DNA from: Sanguibacter suarezii NBRC 16159
GTDB lineage: Bacteria > Actinomycetota > Actinomycetes > Actinomycetales > Cellulomonadaceae
DNA length: 64,000 nucleotides
Reading direction: 5' to 3'
Assembly (NCBI RefSeq): GCF_001552735.1
Contig: NZ_BCRT01000010.1
Coordinates: 434,001-498,000, forward strand
Shown: one piece after another, positions 33,516 to 42,804 of the stretch
How positions within the stretch are numbered: position 1 is the first letter of the stretch
Layout: the number at the start of each line of letters is the position of its first letter
Program-made: the position numbers and the translations under genes
The notes under the pieces: generated by a model
Told to the model about the DNA's origin: nothing
Databases searched by the model: none
What the model saw: only the letters and a program-made list of their open reading frames with translations

Positions 33516-34897
33516 GGCTCAGCAGAGAAGAACGGGCTCGCCACGGGCGGTCCGTCCGGGACGAGCTGCCCCTGGAGGACCACGCCCAGCTGGTCACCGC
33601 AGACCGCCCCGACCCGGTCGACCTGCTCGAGAGCCAGGCAGAGGTACGGGTGAGCGACCTCGTGCCGATCCGGTACGGGCGGATGGTGGCCTCACCCTTC
33701 GCCCACTACCGGGGCGGTGCTCTCCTCATGGCCGCTGACCTGGCCCGCAGTCCCCACACGGGGCTGCGGGTCCAGCTGTGCGGGGACGCCCACCTGTCGA
33801 ACTTCGGGGTCTACTCCTCCCCGGAACGGCACCTCGTCTTCGACATCAACGACTTCGACGAGACCTACCCGGGGCCCTTCGAGTGGGACGTCAAACGCCT
33901 GGCGGCCAGCCTGCAGGTCGCCGGCGAGAGCTCAGGGTTCACCGCCAAGGAACGCCGCACGATGGTCCGCCGGGCGGTGCGCGGGTACCGCGAGGCGATG
34001 CGCGGCTTCGCTGAGGAGGGGAACCTCACCGTCTGGTACTCCCACCTCGACGTCGAGGACCTGCTGCCGCGGATCGGCAAGCGGTTCGACGCCGAACGCC
34101 AGGACCGGGTGCAGATCCTCCTGGACAAGGCCCGGAAGCGTGACAGCCTGCACGCTCTCAGCAAGCTCACCACGATGGTGGAGGGCCAGCCGCGCATCGT
34201 GAGCCAGCCGCCGCTGGTCGTCCCGGTCGAGGAGCTGTGGGGGGAGGCGGCTGCCGCCGAGACCCACGCGCGCTTCCACGATCTGGTGCAGTCCTACTCC
34301 CAGAGCCTTCCCCGCGACCGCCGCCACCTCATCGCGGAGTTCGACCTCGTGCACGTGGCCCGCAAGGTCGTGGGGGTGGGGAGCGTCGGCACCCGGGCAT
34401 GGATCTTGCTCTTCCAAGGGCTCGACGCGGGAGACCCGCTGTTCTTGCAGGCCAAGGAGGCACAGGCGTCGGTGCTCGCCGCCTACCTGCCCCCGGCCCC
34501 GGCCACCACCGAGGGCGAGCGCGTGGTCACCGGGCAGCAGCTCATGCAGGCCTCGACCGACATCTTCCTGGGGTGGGACCGGATCCTGGCGCCCGACGGC
34601 GTGGAGCGTGACTTCTACGTCCGCCAGCTCCGCGACGGCAAAGGATCTGTCCCGGTCGAGGAGCTGCGCGCCGAAGGGATGACGTATTACGGACGGATCT
34701 GCGGAGAAGCGCTCGCCCGCGCCCACGCCCGCTCCGGGGACCGGGTGGCGATCGCCGCCTACCTGGGCTCCAGCGACCGCTTCGACCACGCCGTGGCGGA
34801 CTTCGCCGAGGCCTACGCCGAGCTGAACACCCGAGACCACGCGGCGCTCGCGGCCGCGATCAGGTCCGGACGGATCACCGCCCAGACCGGCGTGTAG
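33512..34897 (+). CDS. DUF2252-family protein
   Basis: A 461-residue cytoplasmic protein of the DUF2252 family, which is related to protein-kinase-like/aminoglycoside phosphotransferase folds. Seen in the sequence are MVASPFAHYRGGALLMAADL, the catalytic-loop-like VQLCGDAHLSNFG (C-G-D-x-H-x-x-N) and the following DINDFDETYPGPFEWDVKRL resembling the metal-binding DxD. The residues fit a phosphotransferase, but no substrate is known. It is translationally coupled to the DUF1269 gene by a GTGA overlap. Confidence 0.85.
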   Translation: MRLSREERARHGRSVRDELPLEDHAQLVTADRPDPVDLLESQAEVRVSDLVPIRYGRMVASPFAHYRGGALLMAADLARSPHTGLRVQLCGDAHLSNFGVYSSPERHLVFDINDFDETYPGPFEWDVKRLAASLQVAGESSGFTAKERRTMVRRAVRGYREAMRGFAEEGNLTVWYSHLDVEDLLPRIGKRFDAERQDRVQILLDKARKRDSLHALSKLTTMVEGQPRIVSQPPLVVPVEELWGEAAAAETHARFHDLVQSYSQSLPRDRRHLIAEFDLVHVARKVVGVGSVGTRAWILLFQGLDAGDPLFLQAKEAQASVLAAYLPPAPATTEGERVVTGQQLMQASTDIFLGWDRILAPDGVERDFYVRQLRDGKGSVPVEELRAEGMTYYGRICGEALARAHARSGDRVAIAAYLGSSDRFDHAVADFAEAYAELNTRDHAALAAAIRSGRITAQTGV

Positions 34898-34939
34898 CCA
34901 TCAGGCGGGCCCGCCCGCCCCAGGGGAAGGATGTCGACG

Positions 34940-36322
34940 ATGTCCCAGGACACCACGGGACCCGAGCCGGACGACGCCGCCCGGTTGACCGCGCGGCTCA
35001 GAGAGCTCGAACGAGAGAACGCCGCGCTCCGCGACCAAGCGGCCCAGGCTGCCCTGGCAACCGCCGGGGCGCAGGCGCCGGCCACCTCTCGACGCTCCCA
35101 CGGCGTCCGGTCGACCGCCGCAGTGCTGCTCATCATCCTGGGCGTGCTGCTCGCCCCGGTCGCCGTGGTCGCGCACTGGGCCCAGCAGGAGCTCACCGAC
35201 ACCGACCGCTACGTGGCCACGATCGGTCCCCTCGCGAGCGACCCGACAGTCCAGTCGGCGGTGTCCAACCGGCTGACCGCCGTCGTCATGGAGCAGCTCG
35301 ACGTCCCGACCCTCGTCGGCGATGCCCTGTCCGCGTTGAACAGCCCCGACCTGCCGCCCACGGTCGGCCTGGCGCTGGGGGCCGCCCAGCAACCCCTCAC
35401 CGACGGCATCGAGTCCTTCGTCCACAAGACCGCGACCGCCGTCGTCGAGAGCCCGACCTTCGAGGACGCCTGGGTCGAGGCGAACCGCCTCGCCCACACC
35501 CAGCTCGTCGCCGTCATGGAGGGAGACACCGGGAACGTCCTGCAGGTAGGGGACGACGGGCAGCTGACCATCGAGCTCGCCGGGCTCATCGAGACCCTCA
35601 AGACGCGGTTGGTGGACAACGGCTTCGCCGTCGCAGCGAACATCCCGGAGGTCAACGCCTCGTTCACCATCGTGGAGACCAGTCAGCTCGTCACCGCCCA
35701 GAACGCCTACGGTGCCCTCGACGTCATCGGGACATGGCTGCCGTGGCTCAGCCTCGCGCTCATCGCCGCCGGGGTGCTCACCGCCGTGCACCGCACCAGG
35801 GCCCTCGTGGTGGCAGGGCTCGCGCTCGCGGTCTCGATGCTCGTGCTGGGCATCGCGCTGTACCTGGCCAGGACGCTGTACCTGGACGCCCTCACCGGCA
35901 CGGTCGACCGCCTGGACGCCGCAGAGATCGTCTTCGACCAGCTGGTCGCCTTCATCCGGGCCGCGCTGCGCACCGTCGCCGTGCTGGGCCTGGTCCTGGC
36001 CGCCGCGGCCTACCTGGGCGGCGGCAGCGCCTCTGCGCGCAGCCTGCGGGCCAGCGCCGGGCGGGCCTTCACCACGGTCCGTGGCTGGGGTCAGCAGCGC
36101 GGGGTGACCACCGGGCCGGTCGGCACCTGGTTGTACGTGCACCGGACCTTCCTGCGGGCGGTGGTCCTCGCGGTCGCCGGTCTGGTCGTCCTGCTGGCAC
36201 CGGCACCGACCCCGGCGCTGCTGGTCACCACAGCAGTGGTGACGCTCGTGGTGATCGGGCTCCTGGAGCTGCTGGCGCGGCCGCCGCTCGCCCAGGAAGC
36301 GGCTGGCCCCGCGCTCCCGTGA
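34940..36322 (+). CDS. Multi-pass membrane protein with N-terminal coiled coil, unknown function
   Basis: About 460 residues starting at ATG 34940, preceded at proper distance by GGAAGG; the ATG at 34931 would sit directly on that Shine-Dalgarno. The N-terminal coiled coil LTARLRELERENAALRDQAA is followed by a transmembrane helix (AAVLLIILGVLLAPVAVVAH) and an external region of about 200 residues. Three to four helices follow, for example WLPWLSLALIAAGVLTAV and LAVSMLVLGIALYLARTLYL. No domain recognised. It overlaps the next gene by 4 nt (GTGA) and belongs to the DUF1269 operon. Confidence 0.65.
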   Translation: MSQDTTGPEPDDAARLTARLRELERENAALRDQAAQAALATAGAQAPATSRRSHGVRSTAAVLLIILGVLLAPVAVVAHWAQQELTDTDRYVATIGPLASDPTVQSAVSNRLTAVVMEQLDVPTLVGDALSALNSPDLPPTVGLALGAAQQPLTDGIESFVHKTATAVVESPTFEDAWVEANRLAHTQLVAVMEGDTGNVLQVGDDGQLTIELAGLIETLKTRLVDNGFAVAANIPEVNASFTIVETSQLVTAQNAYGALDVIGTWLPWLSLALIAAGVLTAVHRTRALVVAGLALAVSMLVLGIALYLARTLYLDALTGTVDRLDAAEIVFDQLVAFIRAALRTVAVLGLVLAAAAYLGGGSASARSLRASAGRAFTTVRGWGQQRGVTTGPVGTWLYVHRTFLRAVVLAVAGLVVLLAPAPTPALLVTTAVVTLVVIGLLELLARPPLAQEAAGPALP

Positions 36323-37059
36323 CCCACGACGACGGAGCAGACGACCTAGGCGGCGTCGAGGCTGGCGATCACGCCGGCGCCGAAGGCAGCGACGAGGCTG
36401 GCGACGAAGCTGGCGACGCGGGCCAGCAGGCCGAGCATCGGTGGCCGATGGCGCTGGCGACGCTCACCGCCGGGGTGCTGCACCAGTTCCTGCCAGCGGA
36501 CTTCCTCGTCTCCCCGCGGTGGATCTTCCCGGCCTTCCTCGTGGTCTTCCTCGGGGTGCTCATCGCCGGGGACCCTGGTCTGATTGACCGCCAGCGACCG
36601 TGGCTGAAGGTGACCACCGGGCTGATGATCGCCTTGATCGCCGTGGTCAACGCGGTGACTGCGATCCGCCTCGTGCGAGGGATCTTGTGGGGGCAGTCCT
36701 TCGAGGCCGCCGGCCCGCTGCTCGCGGTCGGTGCGATCGTCTGGACGACGAACATCATCATCTTCGCGCTGTGGTTCTGGGACTTCGACGGTGGGGGAGC
36801 CTCGGCGCGGGCCGCGGCGCACCATCGCGGAGCGGCAGCCTTCGTCTTCCCGGAGATGTCCAACCCTGACCTGGTCCCACCGCGCTGGACTCCGCAGTTC
36901 GTGGACTACCTCACGCTCTCCTTCAACACCGCGACCGCCTTCGGTCCCACAGACGTGTCTGCCTTGCGGCGCTCGGCCAAGCTCATGATGATCGCGGAGT
37001 CGTCCATCTCGCTGGCCCTGGCCACTCTCGTGGTAGCCAGGGCAGTCAACATCATGTGA
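36319..37059 (+). CDS. Membrane protein resembling DUF1345
   Basis: A 246-residue protein starting at GTG 36319 (overlap with the upstream stop). An acidic cytoplasmic N-terminus (about 40 residues) precedes about five or six helices (WIFPAFLVVFLGVLIAGD, VTTGLMIALIAVVNAVTA, LLAVGAIVWTTNIIIFALWF). The C-terminal segment FVDYLTLSFNTATAFGPTDV followed by AKLMMIAESSISLAL is similar in pattern to DUF1345, a family whose pore-like segment recalls K+ channels. Function unknown; last gene of the DUF1269 operon. Confidence 0.62.
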   Translation: MTHDDGADDLGGVEAGDHAGAEGSDEAGDEAGDAGQQAEHRWPMALATLTAGVLHQFLPADFLVSPRWIFPAFLVVFLGVLIAGDPGLIDRQRPWLKVTTGLMIALIAVVNAVTAIRLVRGILWGQSFEAAGPLLAVGAIVWTTNIIIFALWFWDFDGGGASARAAAHHRGAAAFVFPEMSNPDLVPPRWTPQFVDYLTLSFNTATAFGPTDVSALRRSAKLMMIAESSISLALATLVVARAVNIM

Positions 37060-37079
37060 GATGTCGCCGTCAGGAGGAG

Positions 37080-37391
37080 TCAGCGCGCCAGGATGCGTTG
37101 CTTCTGCGCCTCGAACTCCGCCTCCGTCAGGACGCCCCGCTCCTTGAGCTCACCGAGGGAGGTGAGCTGGGCCAGGACGTCATCCATCCCACCGGCGGCA
37201 GGCGCAGGCGCGGCAGGTGGCGGCGCAGCGGGAGCCGGTGCGGGCGGGGGCGGCGCTGCGGCCTGCGGTTGGGCGGCTGCCTCCTGCCCGGCCCAGCGTC
37301 CCGCCTGGCGGCGCGAGACGCGGTTGGAGACGGCGGTCGCGGTGCCCGCGACGACGGCCGTCCGGGCAACTCCACGAAGCAGACCGGGCAT
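37080..37391 (-). CDS. SHOCT-domain protein
   Basis: A 103-residue protein. The N-terminus has a hydrophobic/basic region (LLRGVARTAVVAGTATAVSN), followed by a Pro/Ala-rich linker with alternating PAPAPAAPPPAAP. The C-terminal SHOCT domain is LAQLTSLGELKERGVLTEAE with the expected L-x(2)L-x-x-L-x-x-G pattern. SHOCT is a short oligomerisation module at the end of membrane or stress proteins. It is the last of the minus-strand set 40186-37080. Confidence 0.85.
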   Translation of the reverse strand: MPGLLRGVARTAVVAGTATAVSNRVSRRQAGRWAGQEAAAQPQAAAPPPPAPAPAAPPPAAPAPAAGGMDDVLAQLTSLGELKERGVLTEAEFEAQKQRILAR

Positions 37392-37418
37392 GATGGTCGT
37401 CCTTTCGTCGGTGTGGGA

Positions 37419-37889
37419 TCAGGTGTTGTTCTGCTCGGCCGCGTCCAGGGACGCGAGGATGGCCTGGACCGGGACGCGTCCGCTCGCCACGAGCTGGGCG
37501 CCGTCGCGGCGCAGCGCGGTCGCGAAGGGTGCGGCCCAGCTGTTCTCATAGACGAGGACGGCCGCTGAGCTGCCGGGGGAGATGACGGTCGCGGCCTCCT
37601 CGAGGTCGTCCTGTCCGAGGAGCCCGGAGGAGACGCCGTCAAACACGGTGAGGTCGAGGTCACCGTCGGAGTCGAGGTCGGACAGCTCGATGCCGCTGAG
37701 GGTCCCGTCCTGGTCCTTCTGGACGAACAGCAGGTCGAGGATGCGGATCACCCCGCGGTCCACGAGGTCCACCAGCAAGGGCAGGCCTACGCCGGTGAAA
37801 CGGCTCCCGGGGAACTCCACGACGACGTAGTCGACGGGCCCCATCTCCTCGATGCTGCGCTCGTCTGAGCCTGAGAGGTCCTCAGTCAT
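37419..37889 (-). CDS. DUF6325-family protein
   Basis: A 156-residue protein starting at ATG 37889. The opening EEMGPVDYVVVEFPGSRFTG followed by GLPLLVDLVDRGVIRILDLL identifies the DUF6325 family, cytoplasmic actinobacterial proteins often seen with SHOCT proteins, as here (27 bp apart). The C-terminal half (SPGSSAAVLVYENSWAAPFA) is conserved. The function is unknown; the acidic middle segment DSDGDLDLTVFDGV is notable. Confidence 0.8.
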   Translation of the reverse strand: MTEDLSGSDERSIEEMGPVDYVVVEFPGSRFTGVGLPLLVDLVDRGVIRILDLLFVQKDQDGTLSGIELSDLDSDGDLDLTVFDGVSSGLLGQDDLEEAATVISPGSSAAVLVYENSWAAPFATALRRDGAQLVASGRVPVQAILASLDAAEQNNT

Positions 37890-37978
37890 GCTGACCACCT
37901 GTCCTTGCGTGTCGTCCTACGTGTCAGTGCTACGGTCGCGCACCCTGACCGTGCGCGCGTCATCCAGGACGGACGAGA

Positions 37979-38530
37979 TCATCGGCTCTCCCCGCTGACC
38001 ACCTGGGCGCCGGTCATCAGACGCAATGCCGCGCCGACGTAGAAGACGTTGATGAGCATCTGCGCGGTCACGATCGACCGGGCAGCGGCCCCGGCCGCAT
38101 GGATGTCACCGAAGCCGACCGTCGAGACCACGGTGACGGTGAAGTACAGCGCGTCGGCCCGGCTGTCGATCCCGGAGAACTGGTCGGGTGAGGCGGTCGC
38201 CAGGCGGTCGTAGGTGATCGCGAAGACGAGGATGAGCAGGTAGAGCACCGTGAGCAAGGCCTCGGCACGCCCCCATGTGGTCAGCCGGCGCCGGAAGGCG
38301 CGGACCTGAAGATGCAGCACGATCACGAAGCCGGTGAGGGCCAGGATCGACCCTCCGGTGCGCAGCCCGGACTGGCGATCGGCGAGGAGGCCGCCGTCGG
38401 GCAGGACGAAGTAGCACGCGGTGAGCAGCACGATCATGAGGGAGGTGCGGGCGGCGAAGGCGCCCAGCTCCTGCGCCACGGACCGGGTGCCGAGCGGGGG
38501 AGCCGCCTCGTCCGCCTGAGATGTGTCCAT
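37979..38530 (-). CDS. Two-TM potassium channel-family protein
   Basis: A 183-residue membrane protein ending in a Kir/KcsA-like pore: TVTVVSTVGFGDIHAAGAAA contains the K+ selectivity filter TVGFGD between two helices. The N-terminal portion has two further hydrophobic segments (TSLMIVLLTACYFVLPDGG and GGSILALTGFVIVLHLQV), giving a four-helix subunit that would work as a tetramer. No RCK or cyclic-nucleotide domain follows. It lies 3 bp after the MFS gene's stop and is thus co-transcribed with it. Confidence 0.88.
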   Translation of the reverse strand: MDTSQADEAAPPLGTRSVAQELGAFAARTSLMIVLLTACYFVLPDGGLLADRQSGLRTGGSILALTGFVIVLHLQVRAFRRRLTTWGRAEALLTVLYLLILVFAITYDRLATASPDQFSGIDSRADALYFTVTVVSTVGFGDIHAAGAAARSIVTAQMLINVFYVGAALRLMTGAQVVSGESR

Positions 38531-38533
38531 CGC

Positions 38534-40186
38534 TCAGCCTTTCTGCGCGCGGACCTGCGGCGCCTCATCCGTCGGTGGTGAGCGACGAGCCGGCGCCCGT
38601 GGTGGTGGAGCGTCTGCGGGGATCCGCCGGGAGAACAGCAGGGAGAGCAGCCCGATGACGGTCAGCGCGAAGAGCGCCAGACGCAGCGAGGTGACCTGGG
38701 AGTCGGTGTAGAGGGTGGTCAGGGTCTGTCCCTGCGCCGTGGTCAGCCCCGCCTGGGCGGCGATCGTGTCCACGCTGGACGCCTCGACGATCGGGACACC
38801 GTCCTGCGTGCTCGCCGAGACGAGCGACTGAGCCGATGCCGGCAGGTCGCTGGCGGCCACCGCGCTGGTGAAGGACGTGGTGAGCGACGCGATGAGGACA
38901 GACCCGATGACCGCAGTGCCCAACGACGAGCCGAGGTTCTGGAACACCCCTTGCAGGCCGCCCACCTCGCTCGTCTGCTTCTCCGTCACCGCCGACATGT
39001 TGACGTTGCCCAGCTGCGAGGCGAGCAGACCGAGGCCCGCCCCGGCGCAGAACATGCCTGCGGCGAAGAAGCCGTTCTTGAGGTCGATGCTCACCGAGCC
39101 GAGGAGCACGAGCGAGCTCACCACGAGGATGGACTGCCCCCAGCGCACGATGCGCCGTGGGGACCACCGGGCGGACAACCGGGTGCCCACCACCGAGAAC
39201 AGGATGAGCGAGACGGACAGCGGGAAGATCTTCGTTCCGGTCGCCAGTGCGTCGAGGCCGAGGGTCATCTGCAGGTAGACGGGCACCATGAAGAACAGGC
39301 CTGCGGTGATCGCGTACTGCGCACCGAGCACGGTCAGCCCGCTGCGCAGCACCCGGATGGAGAACACCTCCATGTGGACCAGGGGCGGGCGTCCGCTCCG
39401 CACCAGGGTGCCCTGGCGACGGACGAAGGCATAGAGCAGGAAGGTGCCGGCGAGGATGAGCCACGAGGTCAGGGAGATGCCCAGCGGCGTGATCTCCCGC
39501 CCGGCGATGTCCGGTGAGGCTGCCGGGCGGACCCAGCCCCAGGTCTTGCTCTGCAGCATCCCGAACACGGCGAGCACCAGCCCGGAGGAGGACAGCAGGA
39601 CGCTCCAGATATCGATGCGCACAGGCTCGCGCGGGGTGGAGTCGGTGACCAGGCGGGAGAAGGACACGACGATGATCATGATGACCACCTCGCCGGCGAA
39701 GACGTACCGCCAGCTGGCGTAGGTGGTGAGGAAGCCGCCGATGAGCGGCCCGGCGGCCACGGCCGCACCCGAGAGCGCGCCGATCGTGGCGTAGGCCTTG
39801 ACCCGGTCGGTCCCGGTGTAGTTGTCCGCGACGAGGGCGGCCACGGCTGGGATGACGAGCACCGCCCCGAGTCCCTCGACGATGGACCAGCCCAGGAACA
39901 AGAAGGCGAAGTTGGGGCTCAGGGCGGTGATGAGCGACCCGGTGGCGTAGATCATGGACCCGACGACGAAGGCCCGACGCCGGCCCCAGACGTCACCGAG
40001 CTTGGCCCCGAGGAGCATGAGGGCGGCCATCGTCAGGGTGTAGAAGGTGATCGCTGCCTGCATGGCGGTGACGGTCGTGTCGAGGTCTGCCACGACGGTG
40101 GAGATCGACACGTTCATCACGGTGCCGTCGAGCACGAGGACGAACTGCGCGCAGCCCAGGACGATGAGGACGGACCACTTTTTCAT
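38534..40186 (-). CDS. MFS multidrug-type transporter (DHA2-like, 14 TM)
   Basis: A 550-residue major-facilitator protein of DHA2/EmrB type. The first helix carries the motif FVLVLDGTVMNVSISTVVAD; the loop 2-3 motif is GAKLGDVWGRRRAFV. Further helices include GALSGAAVAAGPLIGGFLTT, the motif-C region of drug:H+ antiporters. The length suggests 14 helices. Start ATG 40186. The substrate is unknown. It opens an operon with the K+ channel, DUF6325 and SHOCT genes. Confidence 0.9.
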   Translation of the reverse strand: MKKWSVLIVLGCAQFVLVLDGTVMNVSISTVVADLDTTVTAMQAAITFYTLTMAALMLLGAKLGDVWGRRRAFVVGSMIYATGSLITALSPNFAFLFLGWSIVEGLGAVLVIPAVAALVADNYTGTDRVKAYATIGALSGAAVAAGPLIGGFLTTYASWRYVFAGEVVIMIIVVSFSRLVTDSTPREPVRIDIWSVLLSSSGLVLAVFGMLQSKTWGWVRPAASPDIAGREITPLGISLTSWLILAGTFLLYAFVRRQGTLVRSGRPPLVHMEVFSIRVLRSGLTVLGAQYAITAGLFFMVPVYLQMTLGLDALATGTKIFPLSVSLILFSVVGTRLSARWSPRRIVRWGQSILVVSSLVLLGSVSIDLKNGFFAAGMFCAGAGLGLLASQLGNVNMSAVTEKQTSEVGGLQGVFQNLGSSLGTAVIGSVLIASLTTSFTSAVAASDLPASAQSLVSASTQDGVPIVEASSVDTIAAQAGLTTAQGQTLTTLYTDSQVTSLRLALFALTVIGLLSLLFSRRIPADAPPPRAPARRSPPTDEAPQVRAQKG

Positions 40187-40338
40187 GTCCGGTACCTTCC
40201 GGTTGGTCGCTCTTGGCCCTGACTCCTCGTTCGAGTATCGCTGGGGTGGTGCGTCTCGGCCACGCGTGTCGGTGGCCGCTGCTAGCGTGCGGTCCAGATC
40301 GACCGGCCGTCGGGGCCGGACGGGCGGAGGGAGAAGCG

Positions 40339-41109
40339 ATGAAGCACGTCGAGGTCGGGCCGGACGGGGCGCACCTGGGGTACGTCGAGATCGACGGGCG
40401 CGCGGACCTCCCGCCCCTGGTCTACCTGCACGGACTGGGGTCCAGCTCGGCCGTCTACTTCGCCGGGTCAGCGGCGGACCCGTCCTTGGCCGGGCGCCGG
40501 GTCCTCATGCTCGACTTCCTCGGGTTCGGCATCAGCGACCGCCCCGCGTCCTTCGGGTACACCCTGTCCGAGCACGCGGAGACCGCCGCCCGAGCGCTGG
40601 ACCTGCTCGGTGTGCGCGGCGCGGACGTCATCGGGCACAGCATGGGCGGCGGCGTCGCGGTGCTGCTGGCCGAGCGGCGCCCGGACCTGGTCGGCCGGCT
40701 CGTCCTGGCTGAACCGAGCCTGCGCCCCTCGCCTCGCCCGCGGGTGGAGCCGTACACGGAGCAGAGCTACGTCGACGGCGGGTTCGCGACCGTGCTCGAC
40801 GAGGTCGGTCTGACCTGGGCGGCGACCATGCGCCTGGCGTCCCCGGTGGCGATGTACCGGTCCGAGCACGCGCTCGGTGCCACGATGCCCGTGCTCGACG
40901 ACGTGCTCCTCGCCCTGCCGATGCCGCGCGCGATCATCGAAGGTGACCAGTCCGGATGGTTGCACGACGACCCGCAGCTGCGCGCCGCCGGGATCGACGT
41001 CCACGTGGTGACCGGTGCCGGGCACACCCTGATGCTCGACAACCCGGCCGGTTTTGCCCAGGCTGTCGCGCGGGCGCTCGACGGGGTCGCGCCCGTCCCG
41101 GCGCGCTAG
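40339..41109 (+). CDS. Alpha/beta-fold hydrolase
   Basis: A 256-residue hydrolase. The oxyanion-hole segment YLHGLGSSSAV is near residues 30-40, and the nucleophile elbow GHSMGGG places Ser101. The acidic residue is probably an Asp before the C-terminus, and GAGHTLMLDNPAG supplies His229. The substrate cannot be predicted. ATG 40339 is preceded by GGAGG. The intergenic region with the divergent MFS gene (40187-40338) holds the promoters. Confidence 0.9.
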   Translation: MKHVEVGPDGAHLGYVEIDGRADLPPLVYLHGLGSSSAVYFAGSAADPSLAGRRVLMLDFLGFGISDRPASFGYTLSEHAETAARALDLLGVRGADVIGHSMGGGVAVLLAERRPDLVGRLVLAEPSLRPSPRPRVEPYTEQSYVDGGFATVLDEVGLTWAATMRLASPVAMYRSEHALGATMPVLDDVLLALPMPRAIIEGDQSGWLHDDPQLRAAGIDVHVVTGAGHTLMLDNPAGFAQAVARALDGVAPVPAR

Positions 41110-41110
41110 C

Positions 41111-41446
41111 TCAGATGGGGCGGGGGGCGTACATGATGACTGCCACCCCGACGAGGCAGATCAGCGCGCCGGCCACGTCCCAACGGTCGGGCCGGAACCC
41201 GTCGACCACGTAGCCCCACACGAGGGAACCCGCCACGAACACCCCGCCGTAGGCAGCGAGGATCCGTCCGAAGTTGGCGTCCGGCTGGAGCGTCGCGACC
41301 AGCCCGTAGAGGCCGAGCGCGATGACACCTGCTCCGATCCAGGCCCAGCCGCGGTGCTCGCGCACCCCCTGCCAGACCAGCCACGCACCACCGATCTCGA
41401 GGACCGCGGCAGCAGCGAACAGCGTGATGGACCGCAGGATCGTCAT
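41111..41446 (-). CDS. YnfA-family (UPF0060) four-helix membrane protein
   Basis: A 111-residue protein of four hydrophobic helices with the family pattern [40 protein letters not shown] and [19 protein letters not shown]. YnfA proteins are small multidrug-resistance-like membrane proteins. The gene is convergent with the hydrolase gene (stops 1 bp apart) and shares a strand with the methyltransferase upstream. Confidence 0.92.
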   Translation of the reverse strand: MTILRSITLFAAAAVLEIGGAWLVWQGVREHRGWAWIGAGVIALGLYGLVATLQPDANFGRILAAYGGVFVAGSLVWGYVVDGFRPDRWDVAGALICLVGVAVIMYAPRPI

Positions 41447-41455
41447 GGAGGCAGG

Positions 41456-42628
41456 CTAGGGGAACAGCCGATAGAAGCGCCACAACCCGAAGCCGGCGTC
41501 CTCGAGCACCTCGAAGCGGGACAGCCCCGCGCGCTGGGCGTAGCGACGCAGCGTCTCGGGGCGCATCACCGTGCCGGTGGCCTCGGAGGGCGTGCGGGAC
41601 ATGCCGTCCGGCAGGCAGACCAGCAGGCTGTACCCGTACATGAGGCGCTCCACGTCGTCGCCCGGGGGAGCGAAGGTGGGCGCGACGGCCTCGTCCATGA
41701 CGATGACCGACCCGCAGGCACGCAGGGACTGACGTGCCGCCGAGAGCACCGTCACCGGCTCGGACAGGTCGTGGATGCACTCGAAGGCGAAGACGACGTC
41801 GTAGGTGTCAGCGGGCAGCCCGGCGGCGTCGGCGACGGCGAACTGGACGCGGTCGCCAGCGGGGGCCACCGGGTGAGTGGTGGGATCCGTGGGCCCCGCA
41901 GCACCCGCAGGATCGGCGGTGGGCAGGCTGGCGCGGGCGAGGTTGGCCTGGGCGAGGGCCACAGAGGGCGCGTCCACGTCATAGCCGTGGATGGTCGCGC
42001 CGGGGTAGGCCGCGGCGAGGGCGAGCGTGGACCATCCGGCGCCGCACCCGATGTCGGCCACCCGCGCGCCGGGCCGCCTCAGGGTGGAGTCGAGCGAGGG
42101 GACGCCAGCCAGGGCAGCCGGCAGCGCATGGGTGAACCAGGGGCGGTTGAGGTCGGCCTGCGACTCGCGCGCATCGGGCCCGAGCTGGCTCCAGCTCACG
42201 CCTCCTCCGCGGCGGTAGGCCTCCAGGATCCCGGGCAGCTGCTGCATGCTGGCGGCGAAGGTGCGGGCCAGCGGCGCGAGGTAGGACAGGCTCTGGGTGT
42301 CGGTGAACACCTCTCGGGCAGCGTCGGAGAGGGCGAAGCGGCGCTCGCCCTGCGGCGTCGGCTCCGGGCCGGTGACCTCGACGAAGCCGGTGATCGCCTG
42401 CTGCTCGAGCCACTCGCGGACGTAGCGCGGGTGCGTCTGGGTGCGCTCGGCAAGGTCGCCGGCGCTCGTGGGGCCGTGGGTTGCCAGGCTCTGGTAGAAG
42501 CCGAGGCGGTCCCCGAGGTAGATGGCGAGCAGGTCCGTCGTGCCGAGGGCGGCCTGCAGCACCCGGTCCGCCACCTCCTCGGCAGTCGGACGCCGGACGG
42601 GCACGGGGTCGTCTGGGTGTGCGCTCAT
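41456..42628 (-). CDS. SAM-dependent methyltransferase with N-terminal winged helix
   Basis: A 390-residue protein. An N-terminal winged helix of about 100 residues (DLAERTQTHPRYVREWLEQQ) precedes a class I methyltransferase with motif I VADIGCGAGWSTLALA and the following DVDAPSVALAQANL. The ordering resembles mycobacterial Rv2258c-like enzymes, in which the first domain dimerises and gates substrate. The substrate is unknown. The start has GAGG about 8 nt upstream. Confidence 0.87.
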   Translation of the reverse strand: MSAHPDDPVPVRRPTAEEVADRVLQAALGTTDLLAIYLGDRLGFYQSLATHGPTSAGDLAERTQTHPRYVREWLEQQAITGFVEVTGPEPTPQGERRFALSDAAREVFTDTQSLSYLAPLARTFAASMQQLPGILEAYRRGGGVSWSQLGPDARESQADLNRPWFTHALPAALAGVPSLDSTLRRPGARVADIGCGAGWSTLALAAAYPGATIHGYDVDAPSVALAQANLARASLPTADPAGAAGPTDPTTHPVAPAGDRVQFAVADAAGLPADTYDVVFAFECIHDLSEPVTVLSAARQSLRACGSVIVMDEAVAPTFAPPGDDVERLMYGYSLLVCLPDGMSRTPSEATGTVMRPETLRRYAQRAGLSRFEVLEDAGFGLWRFYRLFP

Positions 42629-42804
42629 CTGTGGTCCTCATCTCCACTGTGCGCTCCCCGCCGGCGTGCGGCAAGCATGCCCTCCCATCTGGGTGCCACC
42701 GCTCCTCGTCCTCGTTCCAAAGTCCCAGATCCGGGCTGTTCTGGCGGCCTACAGTCGATGGACGGCACTCGCCAGCGGGCGGGGCCGCCACGGGAGGACG
42801 ACCC

